The notes beneath the pieces were generated by a model. The model did not search any database and had not been told where the DNA came from. It saw only the letters and a list, made by a program, of their open reading frames with translations. Below, piece after piece: positions 35,787-44,125 of a DNA stretch of 64,000 nt (its first letter is position 1; each line of letters opens with the position of its first letter). This stretch comes from Mycoplana rhizolycopersici (GTDB lineage: Bacteria; Pseudomonadota; Alphaproteobacteria; Rhizobiales; Rhizobiaceae). Location of the stretch: NCBI RefSeq assembly GCF_013378445.1, contig NZ_JABXYK010000020.1, forward strand, positions 16,762-80,761. The letters are read 5' to 3'. A program made the position numbers and the translations under genes.

Positions 35787-35926
35787 GATTCGAATTCCGG
35801 CACACTTCCCATTTTTTGCCGCCGTTTGGCAACTTCGCCGTCGCATTCGCGCTTCTTGAAGCGACTCGCCAAAGACGTACGGGCATCCTATCTTAGATGC
35901 ATGAATGTGCTGCCGGAGGCTTCTGA

Positions 35927-36187
35927 ATGGCGCGTATTCCAGGTCCTCCGCCGCTCGACGGACTGAAGCGGCGGATCGAAGAAAGCAGGCGGGCTCGTCC
36001 CGCAAGACGCAACGGGCAATTCATTCGCGAGACCTTCCTTCTCGAGCGGGACGCCGCGCGGCAGAAGGCGCGCGAGTGGTTCGACACCTGGCCGAAGGCC
36101 GCCTACTGGACGGAGGTCGAAAGCTGGCGGTCGCTGGAGGGCGACAGGATCGAGTTCACGATGCGTCGGCTACCGAGCGCCGATTGA
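35927..36187 (+). CDS. Small conserved hypothetical protein
   Basis: 86 residues, basic and Arg-rich in the N-terminal half ([20 protein letters not shown]), then a compact W-rich end ([22 protein letters not shown]). No signal peptide or recognised domain. Codon use matches neighbours and the frame is uninterrupted. Divergent from hemF with 176 bp between the starts. Confidence 0.7.
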   Translation: MARIPGPPPLDGLKRRIEESRRARPARRNGQFIRETFLLERDAARQKAREWFDTWPKAAYWTEVESWRSLEGDRIEFTMRRLPSAD

Positions 36188-36774
36188 GCGCCGCTTCGCA
36201 GCGGGCCGGTGTCCTTGGCGCAAAGCCCCAATGCGGACGACAAAGTCGATCTGGACTAGCGTACGGCATCCTTCTCAAAAACGCCCATCCTCCTCGACCG
36301 GTAGGGACCGTCCAGGATCTGCCGGTATGCCGCGACCTCCTGCGGCTCCCCATAAGGCTCAGCCAGAACAGCAGCGGCGGCTTGATAGGGTCAGAAGTTC
36401 AGCTTCAAGTCGTACCAGCCCTTTCGCATGAACATTTCCCAGGCGACGCTCAGATGGCGTGTCTCGTCGGTCGGTAGCAGCGCCAGGTCTGTCAGATGAG
36501 TAATGACGGTCTGATTCGTGCCGTCTGCCTGCGGTTTGCCGGGACGTGTTCTAGTCGGACGATCTATCTATAGGAGCAGGGGGGAATGGGTGAGCTTTGT
36601 ATGGGCGATCCGTCTCAATCTATTGGCAATTCGTCTCAACCGAAGGCGCCGACGATCGCAGCAGGCAGTCGCGGCGCTGCGGCAGACGGCACAACCAGAG
36701 ACAGAAGCCCATTTGCAATAACGATTTAGGCGATGCAGGATGGCCGCTGCCAAACCGGATCGAGGAGTGCAAAT
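36188..36774. other. Intergenic stretch without an intact gene
   Basis: Apart from the decayed fragment at 36256-36567, I see only a short direct repeat, CGTCTCAA (around 36612 and 36632), which may be part of the promoter for the solute-binding protein gene. Confidence 0.4.
36256..36567 (-). pseudogene. Decayed gene fragment with an internal stop
   Basis: On the minus strand one frame stays open for 58 codons with no start codon before a late Met, stops at a TGA (36393-36391), and then continues in the same frame for another 44 codons to TAG at 36258-36256. Both pieces look like protein (…TDLALLPTDETRHLSVAWEMFMRKGWYDLKLNF in the first, EPYGEPQEVAAYRQILDGPY in the second). I read this as the remnant of a degraded gene, although the second piece could be chance. 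No family recognised. Confidence 0.35.
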
Positions 36775-38364
36775 GTGACGATGGAATTCGATCATCTCAG
36801 CAGGCTTGTCGCAGGTGGACGCCTTTCCCGGCGTGAATTTCTGAGCCGGGCTGCCGCCCTTGGGGTGTCCGCGGCTGCGGCAAACGCCCTGCTGTCGAGT
36901 GCGGCCCGGGCGCAGGGGCCGGTAAAGGGCGGCATGTTGCGCGCCGGCCTCGTGGGCGGTGCTGCCACCGACAGCCTGGATCCCGCGACCTGGGCAAGCC
37001 AGGTGCCCTATACGATGGGTCGCTGTTGGGGCGAGCAACTGTTGGAAGTCTCGCCTGCGGGCGAGATCGAATATCGCCTCGCCGAATCCTACGAGGCGTC
37101 CAAGGACGCAAAGACGTGGACCTTCCGGATCCGCCAGGACGTCACGTTCCACAACGGCAAGGAACTGACGCCCGCCGACATCGTCGCGACGCTCGAGCGC
37201 CATGCGGACGCGAATTCGAAATCCGCCGCACTCGCCTTCGTTTCCGAGTTCGAAACCGTGAAGGCGGACGGCCGCAACGTCGTCATCACCCTTAAGGAGC
37301 CGAACGCCGATCTGCCCTATGTGGTCAGCGACTATCACCTGATGATCCAGCCGAACGGGGGCAAGGACAATCCGACGGAGGGCATCGGCACCGGGCCTTA
37401 CAAGGTGGTCGTCAACGAGCCCGGCGTTCGCCATGTCGGCCAGAAGCACGAGGGTTACTGGGGAAGCGACCAGCGCGGCCACGCCGACACCATCGAGATC
37501 ATCGTCATGAACGATTCGACAGCGCGCACGGCAGCGCTTCAGAGCGGCCAGATCGACATGATCAACCGTGTAGAGCCCAAGGTCGTCGAGCTCGTGAAGC
37601 GTGTCCCGGGCGTGACTATCCGCAACGTGCCGGGCAAGGGCCATTACGTGATGATCGCCCATTGCAACACTGCACCCTTCGATAACAACGACCTGCGGCT
37701 GGCGCTGAAATACGCCGTCGATCGCGAGGAGATGGTGCAGAAGATCCTGGGCGGCTACGGCACCGTCGGCAACGACACGCCGATGATCAAGGGCTATCCG
37801 CTGTTCGACGACGACATCGAGCAGCGCGTGTTCGATCCGGAGAAGGCCGCCGAGCACTACAAGAAGTCCGGCCATAGCGGTTCCGTGCTGCTGCGCACGT
37901 CGGACGTCGCCTTCCCGGGGGCCGTGGATGCGGCGCAGCTTTTCCAGCAGAGTGCGGCCAAATGCGGCATCACCGTCGAGATCAAGCGGGAGCCGGGAGA
38001 CGGCTACTGGTCGGACGTCTGGAATCAGCAGCCCTTTTCGATGTCCTACTGGACCGGCCGTCCCACCCAGGATCAGGTCTATTCGATCGCCTATCTTTCC
38101 AAGGCGGAATGGAACGACACCCGGTTCTTCCGCGAGGACTTCGACAAGCTGATCATCGGTGCGCGCTCCGAACTGGACGAGAGCAAGCGCAAGGCCATGT
38201 ATCGGCAGGCGGCGATGATCCTGCGCGACGAGGGCGGTGCCATAGTGCCGATGTTCAACAACTACATCGATGCGACGACCGCGAAGGTCGGCGGCTGGGT
38301 GGACGACCCGAACGGGGAGCTGATGGGCGGCCACGCGCTTACGAAATGCTGGGTCACCGCCTAG
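36775..38364 (+). CDS. Tat-exported peptide/solute-binding protein of an ABC transporter
   Basis: 529 residues from GTG 36775, seven bases after GAGGAG; ATG 36781 is the alternative and 36733 is a poorly placed upstream start. A twin-arginine leader (LSRREFLSRAAALGVSAAAA…ARA) directs export of the folded protein. The rest is SBP_bac_5, the dipeptide/oligopeptide/nickel-binding family (LAESYEASKDAKTWTFRIRQDVTFHNG and LALKYAVDREEM). No permease or ATPase gene is adjacent, so it is an orphan that must use components encoded elsewhere. The ligand is unknown. Confidence 0.93.
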   Translation: MTMEFDHLSRLVAGGRLSRREFLSRAAALGVSAAAANALLSSAARAQGPVKGGMLRAGLVGGAATDSLDPATWASQVPYTMGRCWGEQLLEVSPAGEIEYRLAESYEASKDAKTWTFRIRQDVTFHNGKELTPADIVATLERHADANSKSAALAFVSEFETVKADGRNVVITLKEPNADLPYVVSDYHLMIQPNGGKDNPTEGIGTGPYKVVVNEPGVRHVGQKHEGYWGSDQRGHADTIEIIVMNDSTARTAALQSGQIDMINRVEPKVVELVKRVPGVTIRNVPGKGHYVMIAHCNTAPFDNNDLRLALKYAVDREEMVQKILGGYGTVGNDTPMIKGYPLFDDDIEQRVFDPEKAAEHYKKSGHSGSVLLRTSDVAFPGAVDAAQLFQQSAAKCGITVEIKREPGDGYWSDVWNQQPFSMSYWTGRPTQDQVYSIAYLSKAEWNDTRFFREDFDKLIIGARSELDESKRKAMYRQAAMILRDEGGAIVPMFNNYIDATTAKVGGWVDDPNGELMGGHALTKCWVTA

Positions 38365-38432
38365 CGTGACCGTGCGAGAGGGGGCGAAGTGCCCCTTCCG
38401 GAGCCGCGCAGGCATCTCGATTGCCCCACGAT

Positions 38433-38462
38433 GCCGGCCGGTCCCTCGTCGGACCGGCCGGC
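38433..38462. terminator. Hairpin after the solute-binding protein gene
   Basis: GCCGGCCGGTCC (38433-38444) and its exact complement (38451-38462) with a 6-base loop, 70 bases downstream of the stop. No T-run. The remaining 180 bases to the next gene hold nothing I recognise. Confidence 0.55.
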
Positions 38463-38645
38463 CGCTTGGAATAAGCTGCAGACGGGGCCGCTTCCGCACC
38501 GCCATGGCTGCGTCGCCATTCCCGCCACAATTCGTTCGCCGGCCGGCACGCGACACATTGACCGCGGCCTCGCCGGCCCCTAAGTTGCGGCCATCTGAAA
38601 CAGCTGAAAGGTGCCGGTTCGATCAATGCGTCCGGCGAACACCGC

Positions 38646-39929
38646 TTGTTCGAACTTGCGATTGCATTTCTTCTTATCGTCATCAATGGAATTTTCGCTC
38701 TCTCGGAACTCTCGATCGTCTCTTCGCGGAAAGTCCGCCTGAGAACGATGGCTGCCCAGGGGCGGCGCGGAGCGGAGACGGCCATCAGGCTTGCCGACAA
38801 TCCGGGAAAATTCCTCTCCACCGTCCAGATCGGCATCACGCTGGTCGGCATCCTGGCCGGCGCGGTCTCGGGTGCCGCACTCGGCGAGCGCCTCGGCGAG
38901 ATCCTGCGCGATTCCAACGTACCGATCTGGCTTGCCGGCCCGCTCGGCTACGGCATCGTCATCACGCTGATCACCTATCTTTCCGTCGTTGTCGGCGAAC
39001 TGGTTCCAAAGCAGATCGCGCTGCGCAATCCCGAGCGTTTCGCCTGCAACGTGGCGCCGATGATGGCGCTTTTGTCCAAGATCGGCGGGCCGTTCGTCTG
39101 GCTCCTCGACGGTTCGACGCGCCTCATCTTCCGCACCATGGGGCTGCACGAGGCGCCCGAAAGCGTGGTGACCGACGAGGAAATCAAGGCGGTCATGGCG
39201 GAAGCGGAAGCAGCCGGCGTCATCGAAAGCGGTGAGCAGAGCATGATTGCAGGCGTGATGCGCTTTTCAGACCGCGAAGCGCGCGGCCTGATGACCCCGC
39301 GCAAGGACGTCGACTGGATCGATCTCAGCGACGATCCGGCGGAAATCCGCCAGCAGATCTTCACCAGCCAGCACTCGCGCCTTCCGGTCAGCGAAAACGG
39401 TATCGAATCGATCATGGGCATCCTGCAGACGCGCGAGCTTCTGCCCGCGGTCGCTTCGGGCGCGCCCTTCGACATCCGCAGCTATATCCGCCAGGCGCCG
39501 GTCATTCCCGACAGTATGGACGCCATGCGCGTGCTCGAGGCATTGCGCTCTTCCGACGTGCCGATCTTGCTGGTGCACGACGAGTACGGGCATTTCGAAG
39601 GCGTGCTGACGCCCGCGGACGTGCTGGAAGCCATCGCCGGCGTGTTCCGTTCGGACATCGGCGAGGGCGAAGAGGACGAATATGCCGTCCAGCGCGCCGA
39701 CGGATCCTGGCTGCTCTCCGGCTCGATGCCGATCGATGAGCTTGCCGACCGGATTGGTCTGTCGCTGCCGGATAACCGCGGCTACCAGACCGTCGCCGGC
39801 CTGATCATCGACGTGCTGCAGCACCTGCCTGTCACCGGCGAGATCGTGCAGACGCAGGGCTGGCAGTTCGAGGTGGTCGACATGGACGGACGCCGGATCG
39901 ACAAGCTGCTCGCCAGCAAGATTCCCTGA
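38646..39929 (+). CDS. CNNM/CorC-HlyC family membrane protein (DUF21-CBS)
   Basis: 427 residues from a TTG at 38646; the frame is open further upstream and no ribosome site decides, so the start is uncertain. DUF21 membrane domain with about four helices (1-170; ELVPKQIALRNPE is characteristic), two CBS domains (about 205-330, beginning MTPRKDVDWIDL) and the C-terminal CorC_HlyC domain (EEDEYAVQRADGSWLLSGSMPIDEL). The family is annotated as hemolysin-like but is better viewed as a Mg/Co transport or regulation protein. Single gene. Confidence 0.93.
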   Translation: MFELAIAFLLIVINGIFALSELSIVSSRKVRLRTMAAQGRRGAETAIRLADNPGKFLSTVQIGITLVGILAGAVSGAALGERLGEILRDSNVPIWLAGPLGYGIVITLITYLSVVVGELVPKQIALRNPERFACNVAPMMALLSKIGGPFVWLLDGSTRLIFRTMGLHEAPESVVTDEEIKAVMAEAEAAGVIESGEQSMIAGVMRFSDREARGLMTPRKDVDWIDLSDDPAEIRQQIFTSQHSRLPVSENGIESIMGILQTRELLPAVASGAPFDIRSYIRQAPVIPDSMDAMRVLEALRSSDVPILLVHDEYGHFEGVLTPADVLEAIAGVFRSDIGEGEEDEYAVQRADGSWLLSGSMPIDELADRIGLSLPDNRGYQTVAGLIIDVLQHLPVTGEIVQTQGWQFEVVDMDGRRIDKLLASKIP

Positions 39930-39998
39930 TCGCGCAAGTTCAGGCCGAAAGACCGGTCATCGTGTGAAGCCACGCAGCGCTTGCGTGGCTTTTTCCGT

Positions 39999-40466
39999 TC
40001 AGGGGCCGATCAGCCGGGCACCCGGTCCCGCCTTGGCAAGCTCATCGTGAGGGTTGCGCAAGGGGCAGTCGTGCATCGAGAGGCAGCCGCAGCCGATGCA
40101 GCCTTCGAGCTGGTCGCGCAGCGCGGTCAAGACGGCGATCCGTTCATTGAGGCCCTGCTGCCAGTTCTGCGACAGGGATCGCCAGTCCTCGGCGGCAACC
40201 GGTCTGTCGTGCGGCAGCGCGGACAGCGCTTCTGCGATTTCCGCAAGCGGTATGCCCGTGCGCTGGGCGATCTTGATCACCGCCACCCGGCGCAGGATCG
40301 AGCGCGGATAGCGCCTCTGGTTTCCGCGGTTGCGATTGCTCCGGATCAGGCCCTTGGTCTCGTAGAAATGCAGCGTCGAAACGGCCACGCCGCTTCGGGC
40401 CGCCACTTCGCCGACGCTCAGCTCGAAGGGTATCGGCTTCCTTGCAACTTTCTTCATTCGCCGCAT
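39999..40466 (-). CDS. soxR: Redox-sensitive transcriptional activator SoxR
   Basis: 155 residues from ATG 40466 (a second Met three codons later is possible). MerR-type helix-turn-helix ([26 protein letters not shown]) and a C-terminal [2Fe-2S] cluster motif C-x2-C-x-C-x5-C (Cys123, 126, 128, 134) identify SoxR. Oxidation of the cluster by redox-cycling compounds activates target promoters. A SoxR box lies immediately upstream and covers the divergent reductase promoter; as in most non-enteric bacteria, no soxS is present and SoxR probably acts directly on the neighbour. Confidence 0.96.
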   Translation of the reverse strand: MRRMKKVARKPIPFELSVGEVAARSGVAVSTLHFYETKGLIRSNRNRGNQRRYPRSILRRVAVIKIAQRTGIPLAEIAEALSALPHDRPVAAEDWRSLSQNWQQGLNERIAVLTALRDQLEGCIGCGCLSMHDCPLRNPHDELAKAGPGARLIGP

Positions 40467-40496
40467 TGACCTCAATATTGGTTGAGGTTTTATAGC
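40466..40496 (+). promoter_or_regulatory. SoxR-type promoter with 19-bp spacer
   Basis: TTGACC (40466-40471), a 19-bp spacer and TATAGC (40491-40496). The over-long spacer is the hallmark of promoters remodelled by MerR-family activators and contains the SoxR box. It points to the flavin reductase gene at 40539. Confidence 0.75.
40470..40487. promoter_or_regulatory. SoxR binding box
   Basis: CCTCAA-TATTGG-TTGAGG, an 18-bp sequence with perfect CCTCAA/TTGAGG arms, identical in arms and spacing to the known SoxR box. It lies 4 bp upstream of the soxR start and 52 bp upstream of the reductase start. Confidence 0.88.
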
Positions 40497-40538
40497 ATCG
40501 TCTCCACACGATTGAAACGCTTGCTGGAGACCACAGGC

Positions 40539-41108
40539 ATGAATGAGAAAATCCGCATCGCGATCATCTATGGAAGCGCTCGTGAGGAGCGCTTCTGCGA
40601 TACGGTGGCGAACTGGCTCCTGTCCGAGCTCGAGGGATTGAGCGGTTTCGACGTCGCGATCATCGATCCAGCCCGGCTGACCTTTACCGCCAGCGGGCCG
40701 GATGCGCGCTCGGCCGCGGAAATCGAGACACAGCTGGCACGGGCCGACGCCTTCATCATCGTCGTGCCGGAGTACAACCACGGCTATCCCGCGGTGTTGA
40801 AGGCGCTGATCGACAGCACCTACAAGCCGTGGCACGCAAAGCCGGTCGCTTTCGTTTCCTATGGCGGCATTTCGGGCGGACTGCGGGCGGTGGAGCAGTT
40901 GCGGTTGGTGTTCGCCGAGCTGCACGCGGTCGCGATCCGCGACACCGTCAGCCTGGCCCATGCGTGGTCGCAGTTCGATTCGGAAGGAAACCCCATGCGC
41001 CCGTCGCAGATGAAGGGGCCGGTAATCGTGATGGTGAACCGGCTCTTGTGGTGGGCGAGGGCGCTGCGGGCCGCGCGCTGGGAGAGCGTCTACGACGATG
41101 TCGCCTAG
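40539..41108 (+). CDS. NAD(P)H-dependent FMN reductase family protein
   Basis: 189 residues from ATG 40539, ten bases after GGAGA; an upstream start at 40482 would lie inside the promoter. Flavodoxin-like fold: phosphate loop [10 protein letters not shown] and [17 protein letters not shown] are signature elements of the NADPH-dependent FMN/quinone/azo reductases. Its promoter carries a SoxR box with a 19-bp spacer, so it is predicted to be induced by redox-active compounds, probably as an enzyme that handles quinones or flavins. Confidence 0.93.
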   Translation: MNEKIRIAIIYGSAREERFCDTVANWLLSELEGLSGFDVAIIDPARLTFTASGPDARSAAEIETQLARADAFIIVVPEYNHGYPAVLKALIDSTYKPWHAKPVAFVSYGGISGGLRAVEQLRLVFAELHAVAIRDTVSLAHAWSQFDSEGNPMRPSQMKGPVIVMVNRLLWWARALRAARWESVYDDVA

Positions 41109-41142
41109 CGGCTGCGGGTGCGCGAACGGGCATCAGGCAATC

Positions 41143-41604
41143 TCAGCCGAAGCCCGTCTGCCGCAAGGCCTCGCCGGCGATCATCGCCGCCGACATGGCA
41201 ACATTGATGGAGCGCTGGCCTTCGACCATCGGAATGAGCAGGCGGGCATCCGCCTTCTCGTGGACGTGGTCCGGCACGCCGGCGCTTTCGCGCCCGAGGA
41301 GGATGATATCGTCGGCATGGTATTCGAAATCGACATAGGGAAGGGCGGCCTTCGTCGAGGCGAGCACGAGCCGCCTGCCGGTGGAGAGGCGCCATTCCTC
41401 GAAGCGTTCCCACGTCACGTGACGGACAAGCCGGACCGCGGCAAGATAATCCATCCCCGCGCGCTTCAGGTTGCGGTCGGAAATGTCGAAGCCGGCAGGC
41501 TCGATGATGTCGACGCCCATGCCGAGGCAGGCGGCGAGCCGCATGATGGTTCCGGTGTTGCCGGCGATATCCGGCTGGTAAAGGGCGATGCGAAGGTCAG
41601 ACAT
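41143..41604 (-). CDS. trmL: tRNA (cytidine(34)-2'-O)-methyltransferase
   Basis: 153 residues from ATG 41604. SPOUT-class methyltransferase with the knot motifs LLGRESAGVP and IPMVEGQRSINVAMSAAMIAGEAL; N-terminal PDIAGNTGTIMRLAACL is typical of TrmL. It methylates the wobble ribose of tRNA-Leu isoacceptors. Single gene, head-to-head with the leader region of the ABC exporter. Confidence 0.93.
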   Translation of the reverse strand: MSDLRIALYQPDIAGNTGTIMRLAACLGMGVDIIEPAGFDISDRNLKRAGMDYLAAVRLVRHVTWERFEEWRLSTGRRLVLASTKAALPYVDFEYHADDIILLGRESAGVPDHVHEKADARLLIPMVEGQRSINVAMSAAMIAGEALRQTGFG

Positions 41605-41998
41605 GCCCCTGCCATAGCGCAAACGGAACCGCAGCCAAAGGGGAGCCTTGTGCGAGATCGGCGCGACCGCTGTGCCGGCCGGGCAACAGGTGGTGCCGGA
41701 TCGATGAAATATTGGGCATGGCCTCTGGCAAAAATGCGTAATTCAGGGTAACAAACGTTATCTTCAACGCGAGAAAAGGGAGGCATCCGGATGGATACAG
41801 CTTATCGACCACGCCTCCTTGACGGCATCGCCATCGCTCTCGTCTAGGCGTTCGACGCTTTTCCCGACTTTCGTTTTTCAATGACCGCGCACTGGCCTCT
41901 GTGCCGTATCGCGGTTTCCCGGTGGCCCCGACGGGGCCCATGCGCGACCGCGCAATGCGCCGCGCCGTTTCCGGGGTTGTTTCGGAGAGACTGCCACC
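41605..41998. other. Long leader region of the first ABC exporter
   Basis: Holds a short ORF (41791-41847) and, after it, three small hairpins: GCGT/ACGC followed by TTTT just past the leader stop, GGCCCC/GGGGCC around 41932-41946, and GCGCG/GCGC immediately after. These resemble the parts of an attenuator or a translation-regulating leader but do not form an unambiguous terminator. Nothing else was found. Confidence 0.45.
41791..41847 (+). CDS. Candidate 18-codon leader ORF upstream of ABC exporter
   Basis: MDTAYRPRLLDGIAIALV, stop TAG. The ATG has AGGGAGG eight bases upstream, and the ORF lies 152 bp before the ABC gene on the same strand. It is short, begins with a basic stretch and ends in a hydrophobic IAIALV followed at once by the stop, features seen in drug-sensing arrest peptides such as those of erm genes. 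The comparison is an inference from shape only. Confidence 0.4.
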   Translation: MDTAYRPRLLDGIAIALV

Positions 41999-43852
41999 AT
42001 GTTCGGCTGGTTTGAAAAAAGACTTGATCCCTATCCCTCCGAGGAGCCGAAGCTCCCCCCGAAGGGGCTTTTTGCCTTCTGCTGGCATTACACGCGTGCG
42101 GCCGCGCCCTGGCTTGCGATCATGGCGGTACTGACGGCGCTGATCGCCGTCGGAGAGGTGATGCTGTTCCAGTTTCTCGGCAACATCGTCGACTGGCTGT
42201 CGAGCGCCGACCGCGCGACCTTCCTTGAGACCGAGGCGCCACGCCTCTACTGGATGGGGGCGATCGTGCTCGTCGGCCTGCCTTTGGTGGTGGCGCTCGA
42301 TTCGATCATCATGCACCAGGTGCTGCTCGGCAATTATCCGATGATCGCGCGCTGGCAGATGCACCGCTACCTGCTGCGGCAGAGCATGACGTTCTTTGCC
42401 AACGAGTTCGCCGGCCGGGTCGCCACCAAGGTGATGCAGACATCGCTCGCCGTGCGCGAGACGGTGATGAAGATCCTCGACGTGTTCGTCTACGTGGTCA
42501 CCTATTTCGTAACGATGATCGCGGTGGTGGCGAGCGCAGACCTGCGCCTCGTCGCCCCGCTGCTCGTCTGGCTGGCGGTCTATGTGGCGATCGTGTGGTA
42601 CTACGTGCCCAAGCTGCGCAAGATCTCCTCCCAACAGGCCGACGCCCGCTCGATGATGACCGGGCGGATCGTCGATAGTTACACCAACATCGCAACGGTG
42701 AAGCTTTTCTCGCATGCCGGCCGGGAAGAATCCTATGCGCGCAACGGGATGGACGAATTCCTTCAGACCGTGCATCGCCAGATGCGCAAGGTGACGATGT
42801 TCCATATCCTCGTCTACCTGAACAACTGCGTGGCGCTGTTTTTCATCTCGGCCCTGTCGATCTGGTTCTGGCTGAACGGTGCAATCTCGGTCGGCGCGAT
42901 CGCAATCGCCATCGGCCTGGCCATGCGCATCAACGGCATGTCGCAGTGGATCATGTGGGAAGTGTCCGCGCTCTTCGAAAACATCGGCACCGTCTATGAC
43001 GGCATGGGCATGATGACGAATGCGCACGACATCACCGACCATCCGCAGGCCGCAGCCCTTTCGGCGCGCAAGGGAGCGATCGTGTTCGAGAACGTCGGCT
43101 TCCACTACGGCAAGAACAAGGGCGTGATCGAGGATCTGTCGCTGTCCATCCGGGCGGGCGAGAAGATCGGCCTTGTCGGCCGGTCGGGTGCTGGCAAGAC
43201 GACGCTGATGAACGTGCTGCTGCGCTTCTACGATCTGGAGAAGGGCCGCATCGCGATCGACGGGCAGGATATCTCGAAGGTGACGCAGGACAGCCTGCGC
43301 AGCCAGATCGGCGTCGTCACGCAGGATACCTCGCTGCTGCACCGGTCGATCCGCGACAACATCGCCTACGGCCGGCCGGAGGCGAGCGATGCGGAGATCA
43401 TCGAGGCGGCGAAGCGCGCCAATGCGTGGAGCTTCATCGAGGACCTCGTCGACATGCAGGGGCGCCAGGGGCTGGATGCCCAGGTCGGCGAGCGCGGCGT
43501 GAAACTCTCCGGCGGCCAGCGCCAGCGCATCGCGATCGCCCGCGTCTTCCTCAAGGATGCGCCGATCCTGATCCTCGACGAGGCGACGTCGGCGCTGGAT
43601 TCCGAAGTCGAGGCGGCGATCCAGGAGAACCTGTTCGCGCTGATGCAGGGCAAGACGGTGATCGCCATCGCCCACCGGCTGTCGACGCTGACGGAGATGG
43701 ACCGCCTCGTGGTTCTCGACAAGGGGCGGATCCACGAGACCGGCAGCCACGCTGAACTCGTCGCCGGCCACGGCATCTATGCCGACCTCTGGCGCCGCCA
43801 GTCCGGCGGCTTCATCGCTGACGACGAGAAGAGCGAGGCGGCGGCGGAGTAG
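41999..43852 (+). CDS. ABC exporter half-transporter (permease-ATPase)
   Basis: 617 residues. The N-terminal about 330 residues form six membrane helices (AIMAVLTALIAVGEVMLFQFL; …), the C-terminal part an ATPase with Walker A GRSGAGKTT (about 394-402), LSGGQRQR (about 503), Walker B ILILDEATSALD (about 523-534) and the H-loop AHRLST. Type IV exporter acting as a homodimer or with the paralog at 45828. Substrate unknown; lipid-, peptide- or drug-type. It has an unusually long leader with a short ORF. Confidence 0.93.
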   Translation: MFGWFEKRLDPYPSEEPKLPPKGLFAFCWHYTRAAAPWLAIMAVLTALIAVGEVMLFQFLGNIVDWLSSADRATFLETEAPRLYWMGAIVLVGLPLVVALDSIIMHQVLLGNYPMIARWQMHRYLLRQSMTFFANEFAGRVATKVMQTSLAVRETVMKILDVFVYVVTYFVTMIAVVASADLRLVAPLLVWLAVYVAIVWYYVPKLRKISSQQADARSMMTGRIVDSYTNIATVKLFSHAGREESYARNGMDEFLQTVHRQMRKVTMFHILVYLNNCVALFFISALSIWFWLNGAISVGAIAIAIGLAMRINGMSQWIMWEVSALFENIGTVYDGMGMMTNAHDITDHPQAAALSARKGAIVFENVGFHYGKNKGVIEDLSLSIRAGEKIGLVGRSGAGKTTLMNVLLRFYDLEKGRIAIDGQDISKVTQDSLRSQIGVVTQDTSLLHRSIRDNIAYGRPEASDAEIIEAAKRANAWSFIEDLVDMQGRQGLDAQVGERGVKLSGGQRQRIAIARVFLKDAPILILDEATSALDSEVEAAIQENLFALMQGKTVIAIAHRLSTLTEMDRLVVLDKGRIHETGSHAELVAGHGIYADLWRRQSGGFIADDEKSEAAAE

Positions 43853-43900
43853 AAGGGCGAGGCGGCATTGGAGCAGGACTGGGTGAAATGGATGCCAAGC

Positions 43901-44029
43901 CCTCACCCTGCCGTCATGCCGGCCCCCGAGCCGGCATCCAGCCGCGCAAGTCCTTGCGGGATAAACGTTTCCTGCGCCGCGGACGCGGCGCTGCTGGACA
44001 CCGGATCAGGTCCGGTGTGACGGTGAGGG
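43901..44029 (-). repeat. 110-bp palindromic repeat, copy 2
   Basis: The core 43912-44022 is, in reverse complement, homologous to 5001-5110 (GTCCAGC, CCGCGTC, GCTCGGGGGC and TGACGG blocks in the same order). Flanking CCTCACC/GGTGAGG extend its inverted repeat. It lies between the 3' ends of the ABC exporter and the convergent sugar transporter gene and may act as their terminator. Confidence 0.8.
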
Positions 44030-44125
44030 GGTGTCGCGGCTGTTTCCGAATGCAAACGGCGCGCCCCCGGTCGGGGCGCGCCGTTTGTGCGGTTTTGACC
44101 TTGACGGCCGTGTCGTCCCGCCGCC

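Noticed and set aside
41597..43906. A 769-codon minus-strand frame over the first ABC exporter
   Set aside because: Antisense shadow; His/Asp/Arg repeats typical of reverse-complemented membrane/ATPase codons. The same applies to 45762-47828 and 48432-50798.
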